Shown here: piece after piece, positions 15,737 through 25,556 of the stretch | Position numbering within the stretch: the first letter of the stretch is position 1 | How the letters are laid out: each line of letters opens with the position of its first letter | Source: Spirochaetia bacterium | Lineage (GTDB): Bacteria; Spirochaetota; Spirochaetia; Treponematales; Treponemataceae | DNA length: 64,000 nt | Direction of reading: 5' to 3' | Assembly: GCA_900767955.1 (NCBI GenBank) | Contig: CAAGBC010000037.1 | Span: forward strand, 124,001 to 188,000 | Notes under the pieces: model-generated | The model's database searches: none | What the model was told of the DNA's origin: nothing | What the model saw: only the letters and a program-made list of their open reading frames with translations | Program-made: the position numbers and the translations under genes

Positions 15737-17701
15737 TTAGTCTGAGGAATTAGAATCTGAACCTGAATCTGCAACTGCTAAGGCTTGGGAAGCTAAATCT
15801 GAAATATATTGCGCTTTTGCAGCAGCTTCTGGAGTTGTTCCATAAGATTTTAATGATTGCTTTTGCTGTTCCTTTTTGAGATTTTGTTCTTTTAGTAGTT
15901 TTTTTGCTTCAAGCTGAATTGATTTTGCTTCATCTAATGAAACATTTATTGCTTGTGTAATTTGTGCGGTTTGGGCAAAAACTAGATTTTCCAAAGTTGT
16001 AAAAGTCTTTGTTAATGTTCTTGCGCGTTTTTCGGCAATTCCTGGGATTTTTGTGAATATGCTTACAGTGTTTTCTTTTGTGCGTAATTTTTGGTTTCTA
16101 GTTGTTGCAAATCGGTGAGTTTCATCACGGACTCGCTGTAACAATCTTAGCGCATCACTTCTTTTGGGAAGAACGATTGGTGTACTGCAACCTGGTCTGT
16201 AAATTTCTTCATTTTTTTCTGCAAGGCCTGCAATTGGAATATCAAGGTTTAGGGCATTTAATACATTTGCAACTGCGTTTACTTGACCGATTCCTCCGTC
16301 GATTAAAATTAAATCTGGTAAATCTGCTTGTTCATTTAGTAAGCGTGTGTATCTTCTGCTTGTTGCTTCTTTCATGGAAGCAAAGTCGTCTATGATTCCG
16401 TCTGTTGTTTTTAATCTGAAATATCTGTAATTTTTTTTGTCTGGGTTGCCATTATAAAAACTTATTAAACTTGCAACTGGGAATTTTCCGCTGATATGGG
16501 CAATGTCAAAGCCTTCGATTCGGATTGGCAATTTACTTAAACCTAGAATTTCTTTTAATTCTTGTAATGCTGGTAAATCTCCTCGTTCTCTTAATCTGCG
16601 GATTATATCTTCTTTTGCGTTTTCAAAAGCCATATTCATACAAGCTTGGTGGCGTTTTGAATTTTCTATTTCATCGGTGACTAAAATAATTTGTGAATCG
16701 CTGTGTAATGTTTCTTTTATCCATTTTGAAATATGTTCTTGACCTTCTTTTGTTGGAACAAAAACGGTTGGTGGTAATTCTTCTTTTGAACTGTAATATT
16801 GGCTTATAAATTCGGAAATTAATTCATCGTCTTCGTTTAAACTGATTACACGGTGATTATCTCTTCCAAGTAATTTTCCATCACGAATTTTTAAGACTGT
16901 AAAACTAACTAATTCACCTTCTCTGTAATGTGCGATGTAGTCTCTGTCTGAAACATCAAAACTTTCAACGATATTTTGATTTTTCATCACTTGCAAAGCT
17001 CTTAAACCGTCACGGAAACGAGCTGCTTTTTCAAAGTTTAATTGTGCTGCTGCTTGCTTCATTTGGGCAATTAGCTTTTTTTCTGTTTCGTCCCCTTTTT
17101 CCTCAAGTAGACTTGCGATTTCTCCGAAATATTCATTGTAGGACTCTTTTGAAATTTTATCGCAACATGGAGCTTTGCATTGTCCCATGTGATAATAAAG
17201 ACAAGGCGTTTCTCTTTTTCTAAAGATTTTGCAATGTCTTAATGGATAAATTTTGTAAAGAGTGTCTATAAATGTGTCTAATGCACCTGCATCTGGATAT
17301 GGGCCAAAATATGTTGAGCCGTCGTGAAGAATATTTCTTGTTTTGAATATTCTAGGAAAATCTTCTTTTGTAATTCTTAATACAGGATATGATTTTCCGT
17401 CTTTTAGGTTTATATTATATTTTGGTGTGTGTTTTTTTATTAGATTATTTTCTAGTAAAAACGCTTCGTATTCATTTGATGTTGTAATGTATTCAATTGA
17501 AGTTGCATGGGAAATTAAAAGTCTAGTTTTTATGTCTTTTTTCCCAGAAAAATAGGAAGAAAGTCGATTCTTTAAGTTTTTGGCTTTTCCTACATATATT
17601 ACTTTGTCTTGGGGATTTTTCCACAAGTATACACCACTGGAGGAAGGAGCTTTCAATGCGGTTTGATGTAAGATTTCTCTTACCGAATTGTTAGTATTCA
17701 T
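15737..17701 (-). CDS. uvrC: Excinuclease ABC subunit C
   Basis: 654 residues. UvrC makes the 3' and 5' incisions in nucleotide excision repair with UvrB. An N-terminal GIY-YIG domain (GVYLWKNPQDKVIYVGKAKN from about residue 19), a UVR motif (about 205-240, LNFEKAARFRDGLRAL), the RNase H-like endonuclease domain (GFDIAHISGKFPVAS and DLILIDGGIGQVNA) and a C-terminal helix-hairpin-helix (IFTKIPGIAEKRARTL) appear in the normal order. The last about 60 residues form an extra, low-complexity Lys/Gln- and Ser/Asp-rich tail. No Shine-Dalgarno is seen; TATAAT on the minus strand lies 14 nt before the ATG. The start is only 4 bp from that of the next, divergent gene. Confidence 0.97.
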   Translation of the reverse strand: MNTNNSVREILHQTALKAPSSSGVYLWKNPQDKVIYVGKAKNLKNRLSSYFSGKKDIKTRLLISHATSIEYITTSNEYEAFLLENNLIKKHTPKYNINLKDGKSYPVLRITKEDFPRIFKTRNILHDGSTYFGPYPDAGALDTFIDTLYKIYPLRHCKIFRKRETPCLYYHMGQCKAPCCDKISKESYNEYFGEIASLLEEKGDETEKKLIAQMKQAAAQLNFEKAARFRDGLRALQVMKNQNIVESFDVSDRDYIAHYREGELVSFTVLKIRDGKLLGRDNHRVISLNEDDELISEFISQYYSSKEELPPTVFVPTKEGQEHISKWIKETLHSDSQIILVTDEIENSKRHQACMNMAFENAKEDIIRRLRERGDLPALQELKEILGLSKLPIRIEGFDIAHISGKFPVASLISFYNGNPDKKNYRYFRLKTTDGIIDDFASMKEATSRRYTRLLNEQADLPDLILIDGGIGQVNAVANVLNALNLDIPIAGLAEKNEEIYRPGCSTPIVLPKRSDALRLLQRVRDETHRFATTRNQKLRTKENTVSIFTKIPGIAEKRARTLTKTFTTLENLVFAQTAQITQAINVSLDEAKSIQLEAKKLLKEQNLKKEQQKQSLKSYGTTPEAAAKAQYISDLASQALAVADSGSDSNSSD

Positions 17702-17705
17702 AAGT

Positions 17706-19223
17706 ATGTATAAATATTATAGCAAAAAAACAAAACTTTTTCTCGTTCTTTGTTTGATATTTTTTAGTATACAGAATTTAATTGCAGAAGAATATAAAAT
17801 TGGTGGAAAAAACGGTTGGAAAGATGTTCCGTTTAGAGATGGAATTGTAGAAGGTCAAGGTCGTTTTGGTCATACTTGTTTGGAATTAGCAACAAATAGT
17901 TTTGAAGTAGATTCCTACACAGATTTATTGATTGATTTTGAAGAAAATCGAACAAAAGATTTGACTGGTAATTATACTGTTGAAGAAAATCATTTGTATT
18001 TGACAGATAAAGCAATTATGGGAAAAAAGGCGGGAATGAGTCGAAATAGAGGAAATGGGCTTGTTCTTTCTGGTAATGAAAATTCAATTTTTGGAAGAGA
18101 TGGAATTGTTGGTTCCTTTTCTATTGATTTTTGGATTTGTCCTACTTCCATGGAAAATGGTGAAGTTTTGCTTAATTGGCGTTCATCATTGAATGTGCAA
18201 GATTCTGTTGTTTATCAATTAATTAATATTTCGATTTATAAAAATAAACTAAAATTTGTTTTATCAAATATATTTAATGGTTATACAAAAAATAACGGTG
18301 ATGTTGAACTTTATGGCTTTGATAATTTGATTCCAAATAAATGGAGTCATCACACTCTTTCTTATAATGAAGAAAATGGAATTATTGAATACAGAGTCAA
18401 CGGTGTTCTTGAAGATATAAAATATATGACCACAACGGGCAAAGAATCTGGAAGTATTTATCCTGTTGTTATAGGCGTAAAGGCAAAATTAGAAATTTGT
18501 CCAAATTATTCAGGTTTTATTGATGATGTTAGAATTAACAGATGTGATTCCAATTCTAATATGAATAAAATTGCAGAAGATGCTGGTTTTTTGCATCGCT
18601 CTGTGTATAAAGTTTCTGGTGGAAGATTTGAATCTGTTCCTATTTTGACAAAAGCTGGTTCTGTGTTGAATTCTGTAACTGCAGAAATGTATGTTCCTTC
18701 ACAAACTGCAATTCAGTTGTATGTGCGAAGTGGTGATAATTCCTTTAATTGGACTGAATCATATCCTGAGTGGATTCCAATAAATGTTGGAGAAAAATTA
18801 ACAGATGTTACTGGCTTGTATTTTCAAGTGGCGGCAGAATTGTATCCAGACGGAAATGGAACTACAACTCCAACTATTACAGATATTACGCTTAATTATA
18901 CAGCGTTGCCAGATCCATTGCCTCCGTTTAGGATTACAGCAGAAAAAGGAAATGGTTGTGTTTCATTAAATTGGAGTTATTCTGTTGATGAAACAGCTGG
19001 CGGATATTATGTATATTATGGAACTCGTCCAGGGGAATATCTTGGAAGAGTTGCAATTGAAGGTGATTCACCAATAAATGTTGGGAACACAACTTCATTT
19101 ACTATTAATGGCTTAAAAAATGGAACAATATATTATTTTGCGGTGGCAGCTTGGTCTAAATATGATAATAGAATTGTTGGGCCTCTTTCAAAAGAAGTGT
19201 ACGCTCGTCCTTCTGTAAAGTAA
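17706..19223 (+). CDS. Secreted LamG-like / fibronectin type III protein
   Basis: 505 residues from the ATG at 17706. A hydrophobic signal segment (residues 10-26) precedes the mature AEEYKIGGKNGWKDV. Residues about 100-260 look like a concanavalin/LamG jelly roll: SFSIDFWICPTSMENGEV, NKWSHHTLSYNEENGIIEY and GFIDDVRI are its usual signposts. Residues about 410-500 form one fibronectin type III domain, with LNWSYSV, GYYVYYGTRPG and TIYYFAVAAWS. Such architecture binds carbohydrate or surface ligands; the role here is not known. The start codon is 4 bp from that of divergent uvrC, so its promoter must lie inside uvrC. The next gene is 35 bp downstream. Confidence 0.82.
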   Translation: MYKYYSKKTKLFLVLCLIFFSIQNLIAEEYKIGGKNGWKDVPFRDGIVEGQGRFGHTCLELATNSFEVDSYTDLLIDFEENRTKDLTGNYTVEENHLYLTDKAIMGKKAGMSRNRGNGLVLSGNENSIFGRDGIVGSFSIDFWICPTSMENGEVLLNWRSSLNVQDSVVYQLINISIYKNKLKFVLSNIFNGYTKNNGDVELYGFDNLIPNKWSHHTLSYNEENGIIEYRVNGVLEDIKYMTTTGKESGSIYPVVIGVKAKLEICPNYSGFIDDVRINRCDSNSNMNKIAEDAGFLHRSVYKVSGGRFESVPILTKAGSVLNSVTAEMYVPSQTAIQLYVRSGDNSFNWTESYPEWIPINVGEKLTDVTGLYFQVAAELYPDGNGTTTPTITDITLNYTALPDPLPPFRITAEKGNGCVSLNWSYSVDETAGGYYVYYGTRPGEYLGRVAIEGDSPINVGNTTSFTINGLKNGTIYYFAVAAWSKYDNRIVGPLSKEVYARPSVK

Positions 19224-19258
19224 AAAAGTAAAAATACCATCAAAGAGGATTTATTGTT

Positions 19259-22006
19259 ATGGATGAAAAAGAAATTGTTTTTAATCGTGCAAAAAATGCT
19301 ATGTTATCACGAGATTTTACACTTGCTGCAAGACTTTTTAAATCTTTGTTAGCAGATGACCCAAATAATTTGGAGTTGTTAAATTTCTTAGGGCAGTTGT
19401 ATATAAAAGCAAGCGACGATGAAAAAGCTCTTCCGTTTTATGAAAAAATTATAAAATTAAATCCTGTTAATGTTGATGCGTATAACAACATGGGTGGTAT
19501 TTATCGAAGATTAAAAAGATATGATGAATCAATTGCAATTTTGAATAAAGCTTTAAGTTTTAATAAAAATAATTCAGAAGTAAAATATAATCTTGGCTTT
19601 ACTTACAAGTTAATGGGGAAAAATGATGAAGCTTGCGATTGTTTTGAATATGTTATTAGTGAAAATCCAAATGATGTTTTAGCTTACAATCACCTTGGTT
19701 CAATTTATGCAACAAAAAAAGATTATCAAAAGAGTATTTCAATTTATAAGCGTGGTTTGCAAGTTGACCCTAATCATCCAATTTTGCAATACAATCTTGC
19801 TCGAAGTTATGTTGCAACTAATTCTGATTTAGATGCCTTCAAAGCGTTTGAAGCTGCGTTAAGAGCAAAACCAAGTTGGAAAGATGCTGTAAAAGAATAT
19901 TCTGCTTTGTTAAATAAATATTCACGCACAAAAGAATCTTGTGAAGTTATTCAAAAGGCAATAAATCTTTATCCAACAGATGGGCATTTGTATTATTTAC
20001 TTGGAAAAAGTTTTCTTGTTCAGACAGATTATGAAAGTGCAGTTAAATCTTTTGAAAAAGCAATTTCACTAGATAAAACTAATCCTAGTTATTATGAAAA
20101 ATTAATTTTTGCTTATGAAAGAGAACAAAAATATGATGAAGGATTGGAAGTTGCTGAAAAAGGAATTGAATTATTTCCAAATAATATAAAAATTATGCGA
20201 GAAAAAGTTCATTTGCTGTTTTCTGCAAAAAAATTAAACACAGGTGCTAGTGTATTAAAAAATCTTTCTGAATTGACAACTCGTGACCCACATGTAAAAG
20301 ATTTGATGGGACAATATTATATTTGTTGTGATAACAAAAAAAATGTTGCGTTGTGTTTTGATAAAATCAGAAAATTAAATCCTTCATATCAAAATTATTT
20401 GTATAATGCGGCGTATCGTTATATTCAAGTTGAAAAATATGAAGAAGCGGTTAAGTGTTTGAAGGTGTTTAGCGCTTCTCAGCAAAAAAATCCGTTGCCA
20501 TTAATTTTGTTAGCACGCATTGAAGAATTTAAAAATAATTATGAAAGTGCAATTGAAATTTTGAAGAAAGCATTATCAATGAATCCAAATTTAAATTTGG
20601 CAAAAGAAGGAATTGCAAGATTAACTAAAAAAATAGAGGAAGCAAAAAATCCAATTGAAACACAGGAAGTTGCTGAAGAAATTACTTCTGAAGAGCAAAC
20701 AGAAGAAGTTGTTGATTCAGAAAATAATGTTGAAGAAATCTCTGAGCCAGAAGTTGAACCTGTTGCCGAAATAGAAACAGAAATTAAATCAGAAGATGAT
20801 TTTAATTTGGATGATTTTACAGATTTAATTTTGGAAAATGATGAAAAAATTGATCCATTTGCAATCGAAGAAGAAGATATGTTCGATGATTTTATGGATG
20901 AAGATTTATTCAACGATGATTTAGAGGATGAAGCTGAAGAAGAAAATCCTCTCATGGAAAAAACTGATATTTTTGCAGATGAAAAATCACCAGATTTACC
21001 AGTTGAAGAAATTTCTGAAGAGCCTATAGATTCGTCTATTGAAGAATTAGCTGTTCCTGAAGATGAAATTTCTGATGTAGAAGAATTTGAAGAAATTCCA
21101 GAAGTAGTTGATGAAAATGATGAAGTTTCTGAAATGCAAACTGAAGATTTTGAAAAAACAGAAATCACAGAAGAAATCAATGATAGTCAAGAAATTGTTG
21201 AAGACGACAAAAAAGATAATGCAGTTCAGAAAATTTTTGTGCCTGATACATCAAAGATGGAAACGCTGTTAGAAAAAGCGGAACAACAAGCAAACAAAGC
21301 TATTACTTCTGCGGAAAAGGCTTGGCAAGCAGCTCAAAATGCAGCAGATGCAGCTCAAAGTGCTTCTTGTACTGAAGGATATATAAATCAAATTGCAGAA
21401 GAAACTGTTCAGAAAGCAGCCGCTGATATTGAACAAAAAATTCAAGATGCAATTGAATTACTTCAAAGTCAATTTAAAAAGGCAAATGAAACTGTTGTTT
21501 CTGAAAATACTGATGAATCAGTTGCTTCTGAAAATATTGAGGAACAAGAAGAACTTGAAGAAGCTGAAAATTCTGATGCTGTAGCAAATAGAAATTCTGC
21601 CATATATTCTACAATTTATAATCTTTTAAATGATAAAAATTTGGCAGAAAAATATTCATCAGAAATTGGTTTGTTTGAAAAATTATATTCAATGAAAGAT
21701 TATCTTCCTGATGATAAAAAAGAAGAATTTATGAAAAGTGAAACAAGACTTCTTCTTGAATTTTTGATTAATAATCTTTCTGGAAAACCAGGGATTTTTG
21801 CTATTTCAGAAACACTCAGAAAGTCTGGAATATTTGCTGGTGAATATTCAGAAATTACACCAGAATCACAAAGTCTTTCTGGCAAAGAACTTGTTTATAA
21901 AGTTTTTGGGTATATTAAAGATTTGATAAATGATATAGAAGATAAAAATCTAGCAGAAGGTATGCAAAATTATATTGATAAATTGCTTACTAAGTTGGGC
22001 GAATAA
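19259..22006 (+). CDS. Large TPR protein with acidic linker
   Basis: 915 residues with no signal peptide. About residues 1-460 are tandem tetratricopeptide repeats (for example NVDAYNNMGGIYRRLKRYDE, DVLAYNHLGSIYATKKDYQK). Residues about 460-650 are an extreme Glu/Asp-rich, probably disordered stretch. An Ala-rich helical segment (about 665-755) and a globular C-terminal part (about 775-915) follow. The TPR half suggests a scaffold for protein complexes. AGAGGA precedes the ATG, and the gene may be co-transcribed with the LamG/FN3 gene. The run of Glu and Asp codons makes a Ser-rich 213-codon ORF on the other strand, which is not a gene. Confidence 0.85.
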   Translation: MDEKEIVFNRAKNAMLSRDFTLAARLFKSLLADDPNNLELLNFLGQLYIKASDDEKALPFYEKIIKLNPVNVDAYNNMGGIYRRLKRYDESIAILNKALSFNKNNSEVKYNLGFTYKLMGKNDEACDCFEYVISENPNDVLAYNHLGSIYATKKDYQKSISIYKRGLQVDPNHPILQYNLARSYVATNSDLDAFKAFEAALRAKPSWKDAVKEYSALLNKYSRTKESCEVIQKAINLYPTDGHLYYLLGKSFLVQTDYESAVKSFEKAISLDKTNPSYYEKLIFAYEREQKYDEGLEVAEKGIELFPNNIKIMREKVHLLFSAKKLNTGASVLKNLSELTTRDPHVKDLMGQYYICCDNKKNVALCFDKIRKLNPSYQNYLYNAAYRYIQVEKYEEAVKCLKVFSASQQKNPLPLILLARIEEFKNNYESAIEILKKALSMNPNLNLAKEGIARLTKKIEEAKNPIETQEVAEEITSEEQTEEVVDSENNVEEISEPEVEPVAEIETEIKSEDDFNLDDFTDLILENDEKIDPFAIEEEDMFDDFMDEDLFNDDLEDEAEEENPLMEKTDIFADEKSPDLPVEEISEEPIDSSIEELAVPEDEISDVEEFEEIPEVVDENDEVSEMQTEDFEKTEITEEINDSQEIVEDDKKDNAVQKIFVPDTSKMETLLEKAEQQANKAITSAEKAWQAAQNAADAAQSASCTEGYINQIAEETVQKAAADIEQKIQDAIELLQSQFKKANETVVSENTDESVASENIEEQEELEEAENSDAVANRNSAIYSTIYNLLNDKNLAEKYSSEIGLFEKLYSMKDYLPDDKKEEFMKSETRLLLEFLINNLSGKPGIFAISETLRKSGIFAGEYSEITPESQSLSGKELVYKVFGYIKDLINDIEDKNLAEGMQNYIDKLLTKLGE

Positions 22007-22042
22007 CTGATGTAATTTGTAAATATTAATGCTTTTTTTATT

Positions 22043-22107
22043 AGGGTTTGTCTAATAAGTATAAATTCACTATGACTGAACTTATTAGGCACACCCTATT
22101 TTTTTTT
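22043..22107 (+). terminator. Long hairpin terminator (repeat family member B)
   Basis: AGGGTTTGTCTAATAAGT (22043-22060) pairs with ACTTATTAGGCACACCCT (22080-22097) over 18 positions, with one G-U and one mismatch, and nine T follow. The remaining gap up to 22280 is AT-rich. A TATACA, 17 bp, TATTAT pair just after 22200 is only a weak promoter candidate. Confidence 0.9.
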
Positions 22108-22279
22108 AACATCAAGGGTAAGATTTTTTTTCAAAGATTGTAAAAAACAAATTATTCTAATCTTATTATTCATATTAAAATGTTATTAATTGTATAAAAA
22201 CAATATATTATACATGATTATTTTTACACGCTATTATAGCTTCAAGAGTTGAGTTTTGAATAATAAAAAGGTGCAATAA

Positions 22280-23191
22280 ATGAAAAAATTAATTTTGTTA
22301 TTTGCGTTTGTTTTATCTATGCAAAATATTTGCTCTCAAAACTTTACATTTGAAATTGCTCCACTTGTTGGTTTTTCTTTTGCAAAAATTGACGAATTGG
22401 TTTACAGCAACAACATAAAAGAAAGTCACCTTGAATGGCACAATTACAAGCCTTCTGTAGGAATAAACGCAGTTGTATCAGTTGAAAATTTTATATGTGA
22501 TTTTACAATACAAAGTTGTATTCCTGTTGCCTTAGGAAAAGTAACTGACAAAGATTTTTTTATTTCAGAACAAAATCCAATTGCAATGTTTTCTGAACAC
22601 AATTTAATTACAGATAAAGATTATTCCTTTGAACTTAATTTGTCTTACAAGTTTAATTTACCAATTTTGAATATTGGCTTAGGTGCTTCGGGGATTTATT
22701 CAAACACAAAAATGGAAGCCGCTGACGGATATCTTCAATATCCAGACGGACATAAAGAATGGACAGGAAATGAAAATAAAGATTTTCTAAATGGAACTGT
22801 AATTTCTTATGAGCAATCAAGATTTTTAGCGGGTATGACAATTTTTTTGCAAAAGGAATTTTCATCTTTGTCATTTTTGCTAAAAGGAAGTTTTTATCCT
22901 TTTGTTAGCGATGAGTGTATTGATAATCACTTTTTAAGGTCTGTTCAGTTTTTAGATTCTATGAAAGAAGGCTTTGCTTATTCTGTTAAATTCAATGCTG
23001 ATTGGAAAATTAATAAAACAAATAGTTTGTTTCTTAATACAAGTTTTTCTTATCTTGCCGCGGAAGGAAATTCTTTTGTAAATCCATTGGGAATTATTAC
23101 CAGTGAAACAAAGGAAATAGATAAAACTTGTACAGTAGCAACAAATTACGGTGATTTATCTTTTGTCTTAGGATTTTTAATTCAAATATAA
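22280..23191 (+). CDS. Omptin-family outer-membrane aspartic protease
   Basis: 303 residues. A signal peptide (about 1-19, ending NICSQ) precedes a chain of alternating strands as in a 10-stranded omptin barrel. Compared from memory with OmpT/Pla, landmarks occur in the right order and spacing: ELVY then SHLEW near 39-53 (ERVYL and SQLDW in OmpT), the catalytic DxD as Asp90-Lys-Asp92 (DQD in OmpT), DKDYSFELNLSYKF (NEYDLNVKG strand), ISYEQ near 175-179 (GYKQ or GYNQ), and the catalytic DxH as Asp215-Asn-His217 (DEH in OmpT), then a YSVKFNADW strand like YSVAVNAGY. Omptins cleave peptides at basic residues on the cell surface. Two lipoprotein genes follow. A weak GGTG precedes the ATG. Confidence 0.82.
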   Translation: MKKLILLFAFVLSMQNICSQNFTFEIAPLVGFSFAKIDELVYSNNIKESHLEWHNYKPSVGINAVVSVENFICDFTIQSCIPVALGKVTDKDFFISEQNPIAMFSEHNLITDKDYSFELNLSYKFNLPILNIGLGASGIYSNTKMEAADGYLQYPDGHKEWTGNENKDFLNGTVISYEQSRFLAGMTIFLQKEFSSLSFLLKGSFYPFVSDECIDNHFLRSVQFLDSMKEGFAYSVKFNADWKINKTNSLFLNTSFSYLAAEGNSFVNPLGIITSETKEIDKTCTVATNYGDLSFVLGFLIQI

Positions 23192-23247
23192 AAGATGTCA
23201 CAGGCATATAACACATAACAAAGAAATGTAGAAAGGTGGTGAATGTG

Positions 23248-25545
23248 ATGAAATTACTAAGAAAATGCGTTTCATTAATTGGTATGGCTTTGTTTGCCAT
23301 AAGTTTTGCTTCTTGTTCATTTCAATTAAACAAGATTGAAGGTTCAATGAATATTAATGATGTTTCTAGAAGTACAAGTTACATAGATATTGTAAGCAAA
23401 GGTTATATGGGTGGTTCATTGATTTATAACGAAGCTGATGAATCTTTGGGGCAACTTTCAAATGGTGTTGCAGTTGCAATAAGATTAAGTAACGCTCAAA
23501 GATATGATATTTCTGATTCAGAAGCAGTATTTCAAGAGCAACCAGGTTCCGCAGTTTACGGGCTTTTAATAATACAAGATATTAATTTAGATAGAATTTC
23601 ATTAAAGTCTGAACTTTACGATATTGAAGGAAATGTTATTTTTCAAAAGATGGTTTCTTTAAGTAAAAATGAATGTGCAGATTTAAATGATGATGGAATT
23701 GCAGATATTCAATATGCAGAACCAAAATCTAAGCGTAGTGGTTATGAAAAGTCCATGTATTTGAATTTCTTAAGTTCACAGGAAGATTTAAACATTACAA
23801 TGTATGCAGTTCTTCCTGAGCAATATCCTGGAAAAACTTATCCAAATGGTATTGTTGGTGTAAATAATGATGATAAATTTATTGTTCAAAAATATGTAAA
23901 CACAGAAACATCACAAAGAAGTGTAATAACTGGTGTTTATAAAGGTGACTATGTTATTGATAATATGAATAATAAATATCAGTTGGTTACTAATAATCAG
24001 TATGCAAGACACGCTCGCAGTGTAAATGATGGGGATTTAGTTGATTTACAAGAAGAAATAAATATTGATAACACAGTATTTCTGTTCACAGAGGAAGATT
24101 TTGCGTTTTCTTCTCCAGATGAGTTTTTGAGTGTTTTGCCTGAAGAATTGACAAGGAAATATTCATATGTTTCTGGAATCGAAAAACTGAATAAAATTCT
24201 TGAAGATAAAGAAGTGTTAAAAATCGTTGATGAAACACAAGGTTCTATTCTTCCAGAAGAAGAAAAACAAGCAATTTTTAATCAATTTGACTTTTTGACT
24301 ACAGAAGAAATTATTCAATTAAACAGAGTTTTCTTGGAAAAAAATTACTTAGTAAGTTGTCCACAAAGAGTTACAGTTTCATCTGTAATCACAGAAGTTT
24401 TGCCACTAGCAAGTGTTGTGTTTACGGATGCTGATGTTTTTGAAAATACAGTAGAACAAGCTTCTTATTGTGATACAGGAATTTCAGAAAATACTAACAG
24501 AGCTGCATACGCTTCCTTTGAAGATTGTAAATCGGAAGATGATTATAAAAACAAATTAAACGCTTTGGAAAATGATTTTAATAGTTATAAAAAACTTTTT
24601 TCAAAAACAGATTTTAATGTGCCTGTTCGTAAAGATGATAAAGTAAATGTTTCACTTACATTAAAAAACTCTGCAATTGGCGTTGGTATAAAAGGTTCTT
24701 TTTCTTCAACATGGGGAAGTGTAAATTCAAGTCTTGGAGCAGCGGTGTTCTTTAAGGCAAGTGCAGATATTGGTATTGGAATCGATAAAACTAGTGTGTA
24801 TGAACCTTATTCCGAAAAATACGAAGGTACACCAACTGAAGCTCAAACAAAAGATAAAAAAGTAACATTGCCAATTGTAAAAAAAGAAATCACTTTGTAT
24901 GAATTTCAATTGTGTCAATCAACAAATCTTGCAAATGTTGCTATTGGACCTATTCTTATAGGAATAAATCTTGATTTAGGAATTGGATTGCCTATCAAAA
25001 CTTCTTTTGAAATGGATTGTGAAATATCTTATGCCGCACATATTGCAGGTTTAGCAAAAGCAGGCGTTTCAGTTGGTGTCGACTATGGAATAGGCTGGAA
25101 AAAAGTGTGGTTTATAAAAGTTCCTGTTCCTTATACAAATTGGCATGGAGATGCATCTGCTTCTGCCCAAGCAATTTGCTACTTTGATAAAAACTTTGAA
25201 ACATTGGATTTTGATGTAAGTAAACTTGCCTTGCAATTTAGTGTAGAGCCTTATGTAAAAGCAGGATTAAGTATGAGCGTTGCTGCTGTAGTTAATGCAG
25301 GTTGCGGAATTCAATTCGGAACTAAAGGTTATGCTAATTTTGGATATTATGATCCATATTTACGAGCTTCTTACGGATTAAATGATACATCTTCAATTTA
25401 TGCAAATGTATTCTTAGGTTTGAAGGGAATAAAAGTGTTGGGCATAAATATTGGAGATATTGGAAAAAAATGGGAATGGCAACTTCTTAACTATGATAAA
25501 ACAATAATTCCAGAAACAACTTTGTTTGAATATAAAATTAATTAG
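23248..25545 (+). CDS. Large lipoprotein, unknown function
   Basis: 765 residues from the ATG at 23248; AAAGGTGG at 23232-23239 favours it over the GTG at 23236. The signal peptide ends in FASC (Cys23). The N-terminal third (to about 250) looks beta-rich, and the middle (about 260-460) is helical and acidic. The last about 250 residues are Gly- and aromatic-rich strands (KAGLSMSVAAVVNAGCG, GYANFGYYDPYLRASYGLN) recalling beta-barrel or repeat-sheet surfaces. I do not recognise a family. It lies between the omptin gene and a small lipoprotein gene, probably one transcription unit, so it might be a partner or substrate of the protease; that is speculation. Confidence 0.78.
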   Translation: MKLLRKCVSLIGMALFAISFASCSFQLNKIEGSMNINDVSRSTSYIDIVSKGYMGGSLIYNEADESLGQLSNGVAVAIRLSNAQRYDISDSEAVFQEQPGSAVYGLLIIQDINLDRISLKSELYDIEGNVIFQKMVSLSKNECADLNDDGIADIQYAEPKSKRSGYEKSMYLNFLSSQEDLNITMYAVLPEQYPGKTYPNGIVGVNNDDKFIVQKYVNTETSQRSVITGVYKGDYVIDNMNNKYQLVTNNQYARHARSVNDGDLVDLQEEINIDNTVFLFTEEDFAFSSPDEFLSVLPEELTRKYSYVSGIEKLNKILEDKEVLKIVDETQGSILPEEEKQAIFNQFDFLTTEEIIQLNRVFLEKNYLVSCPQRVTVSSVITEVLPLASVVFTDADVFENTVEQASYCDTGISENTNRAAYASFEDCKSEDDYKNKLNALENDFNSYKKLFSKTDFNVPVRKDDKVNVSLTLKNSAIGVGIKGSFSSTWGSVNSSLGAAVFFKASADIGIGIDKTSVYEPYSEKYEGTPTEAQTKDKKVTLPIVKKEITLYEFQLCQSTNLANVAIGPILIGINLDLGIGLPIKTSFEMDCEISYAAHIAGLAKAGVSVGVDYGIGWKKVWFIKVPVPYTNWHGDASASAQAICYFDKNFETLDFDVSKLALQFSVEPYVKAGLSMSVAAVVNAGCGIQFGTKGYANFGYYDPYLRASYGLNDTSSIYANVFLGLKGIKVLGINIGDIGKKWEWQLLNYDKTIIPETTLFEYKIN

Positions 25546-25556
25546 GAAATCTTAAA

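Noticed and set aside
20539..21180. 213-codon Ser-rich ORF on the minus strand
   Set aside because: It is the antisense of the Glu/Asp-rich linker of the TPR protein; GAA/GAT codons read as Ser-rich in this frame. No ribosome-binding site and low-complexity composition.
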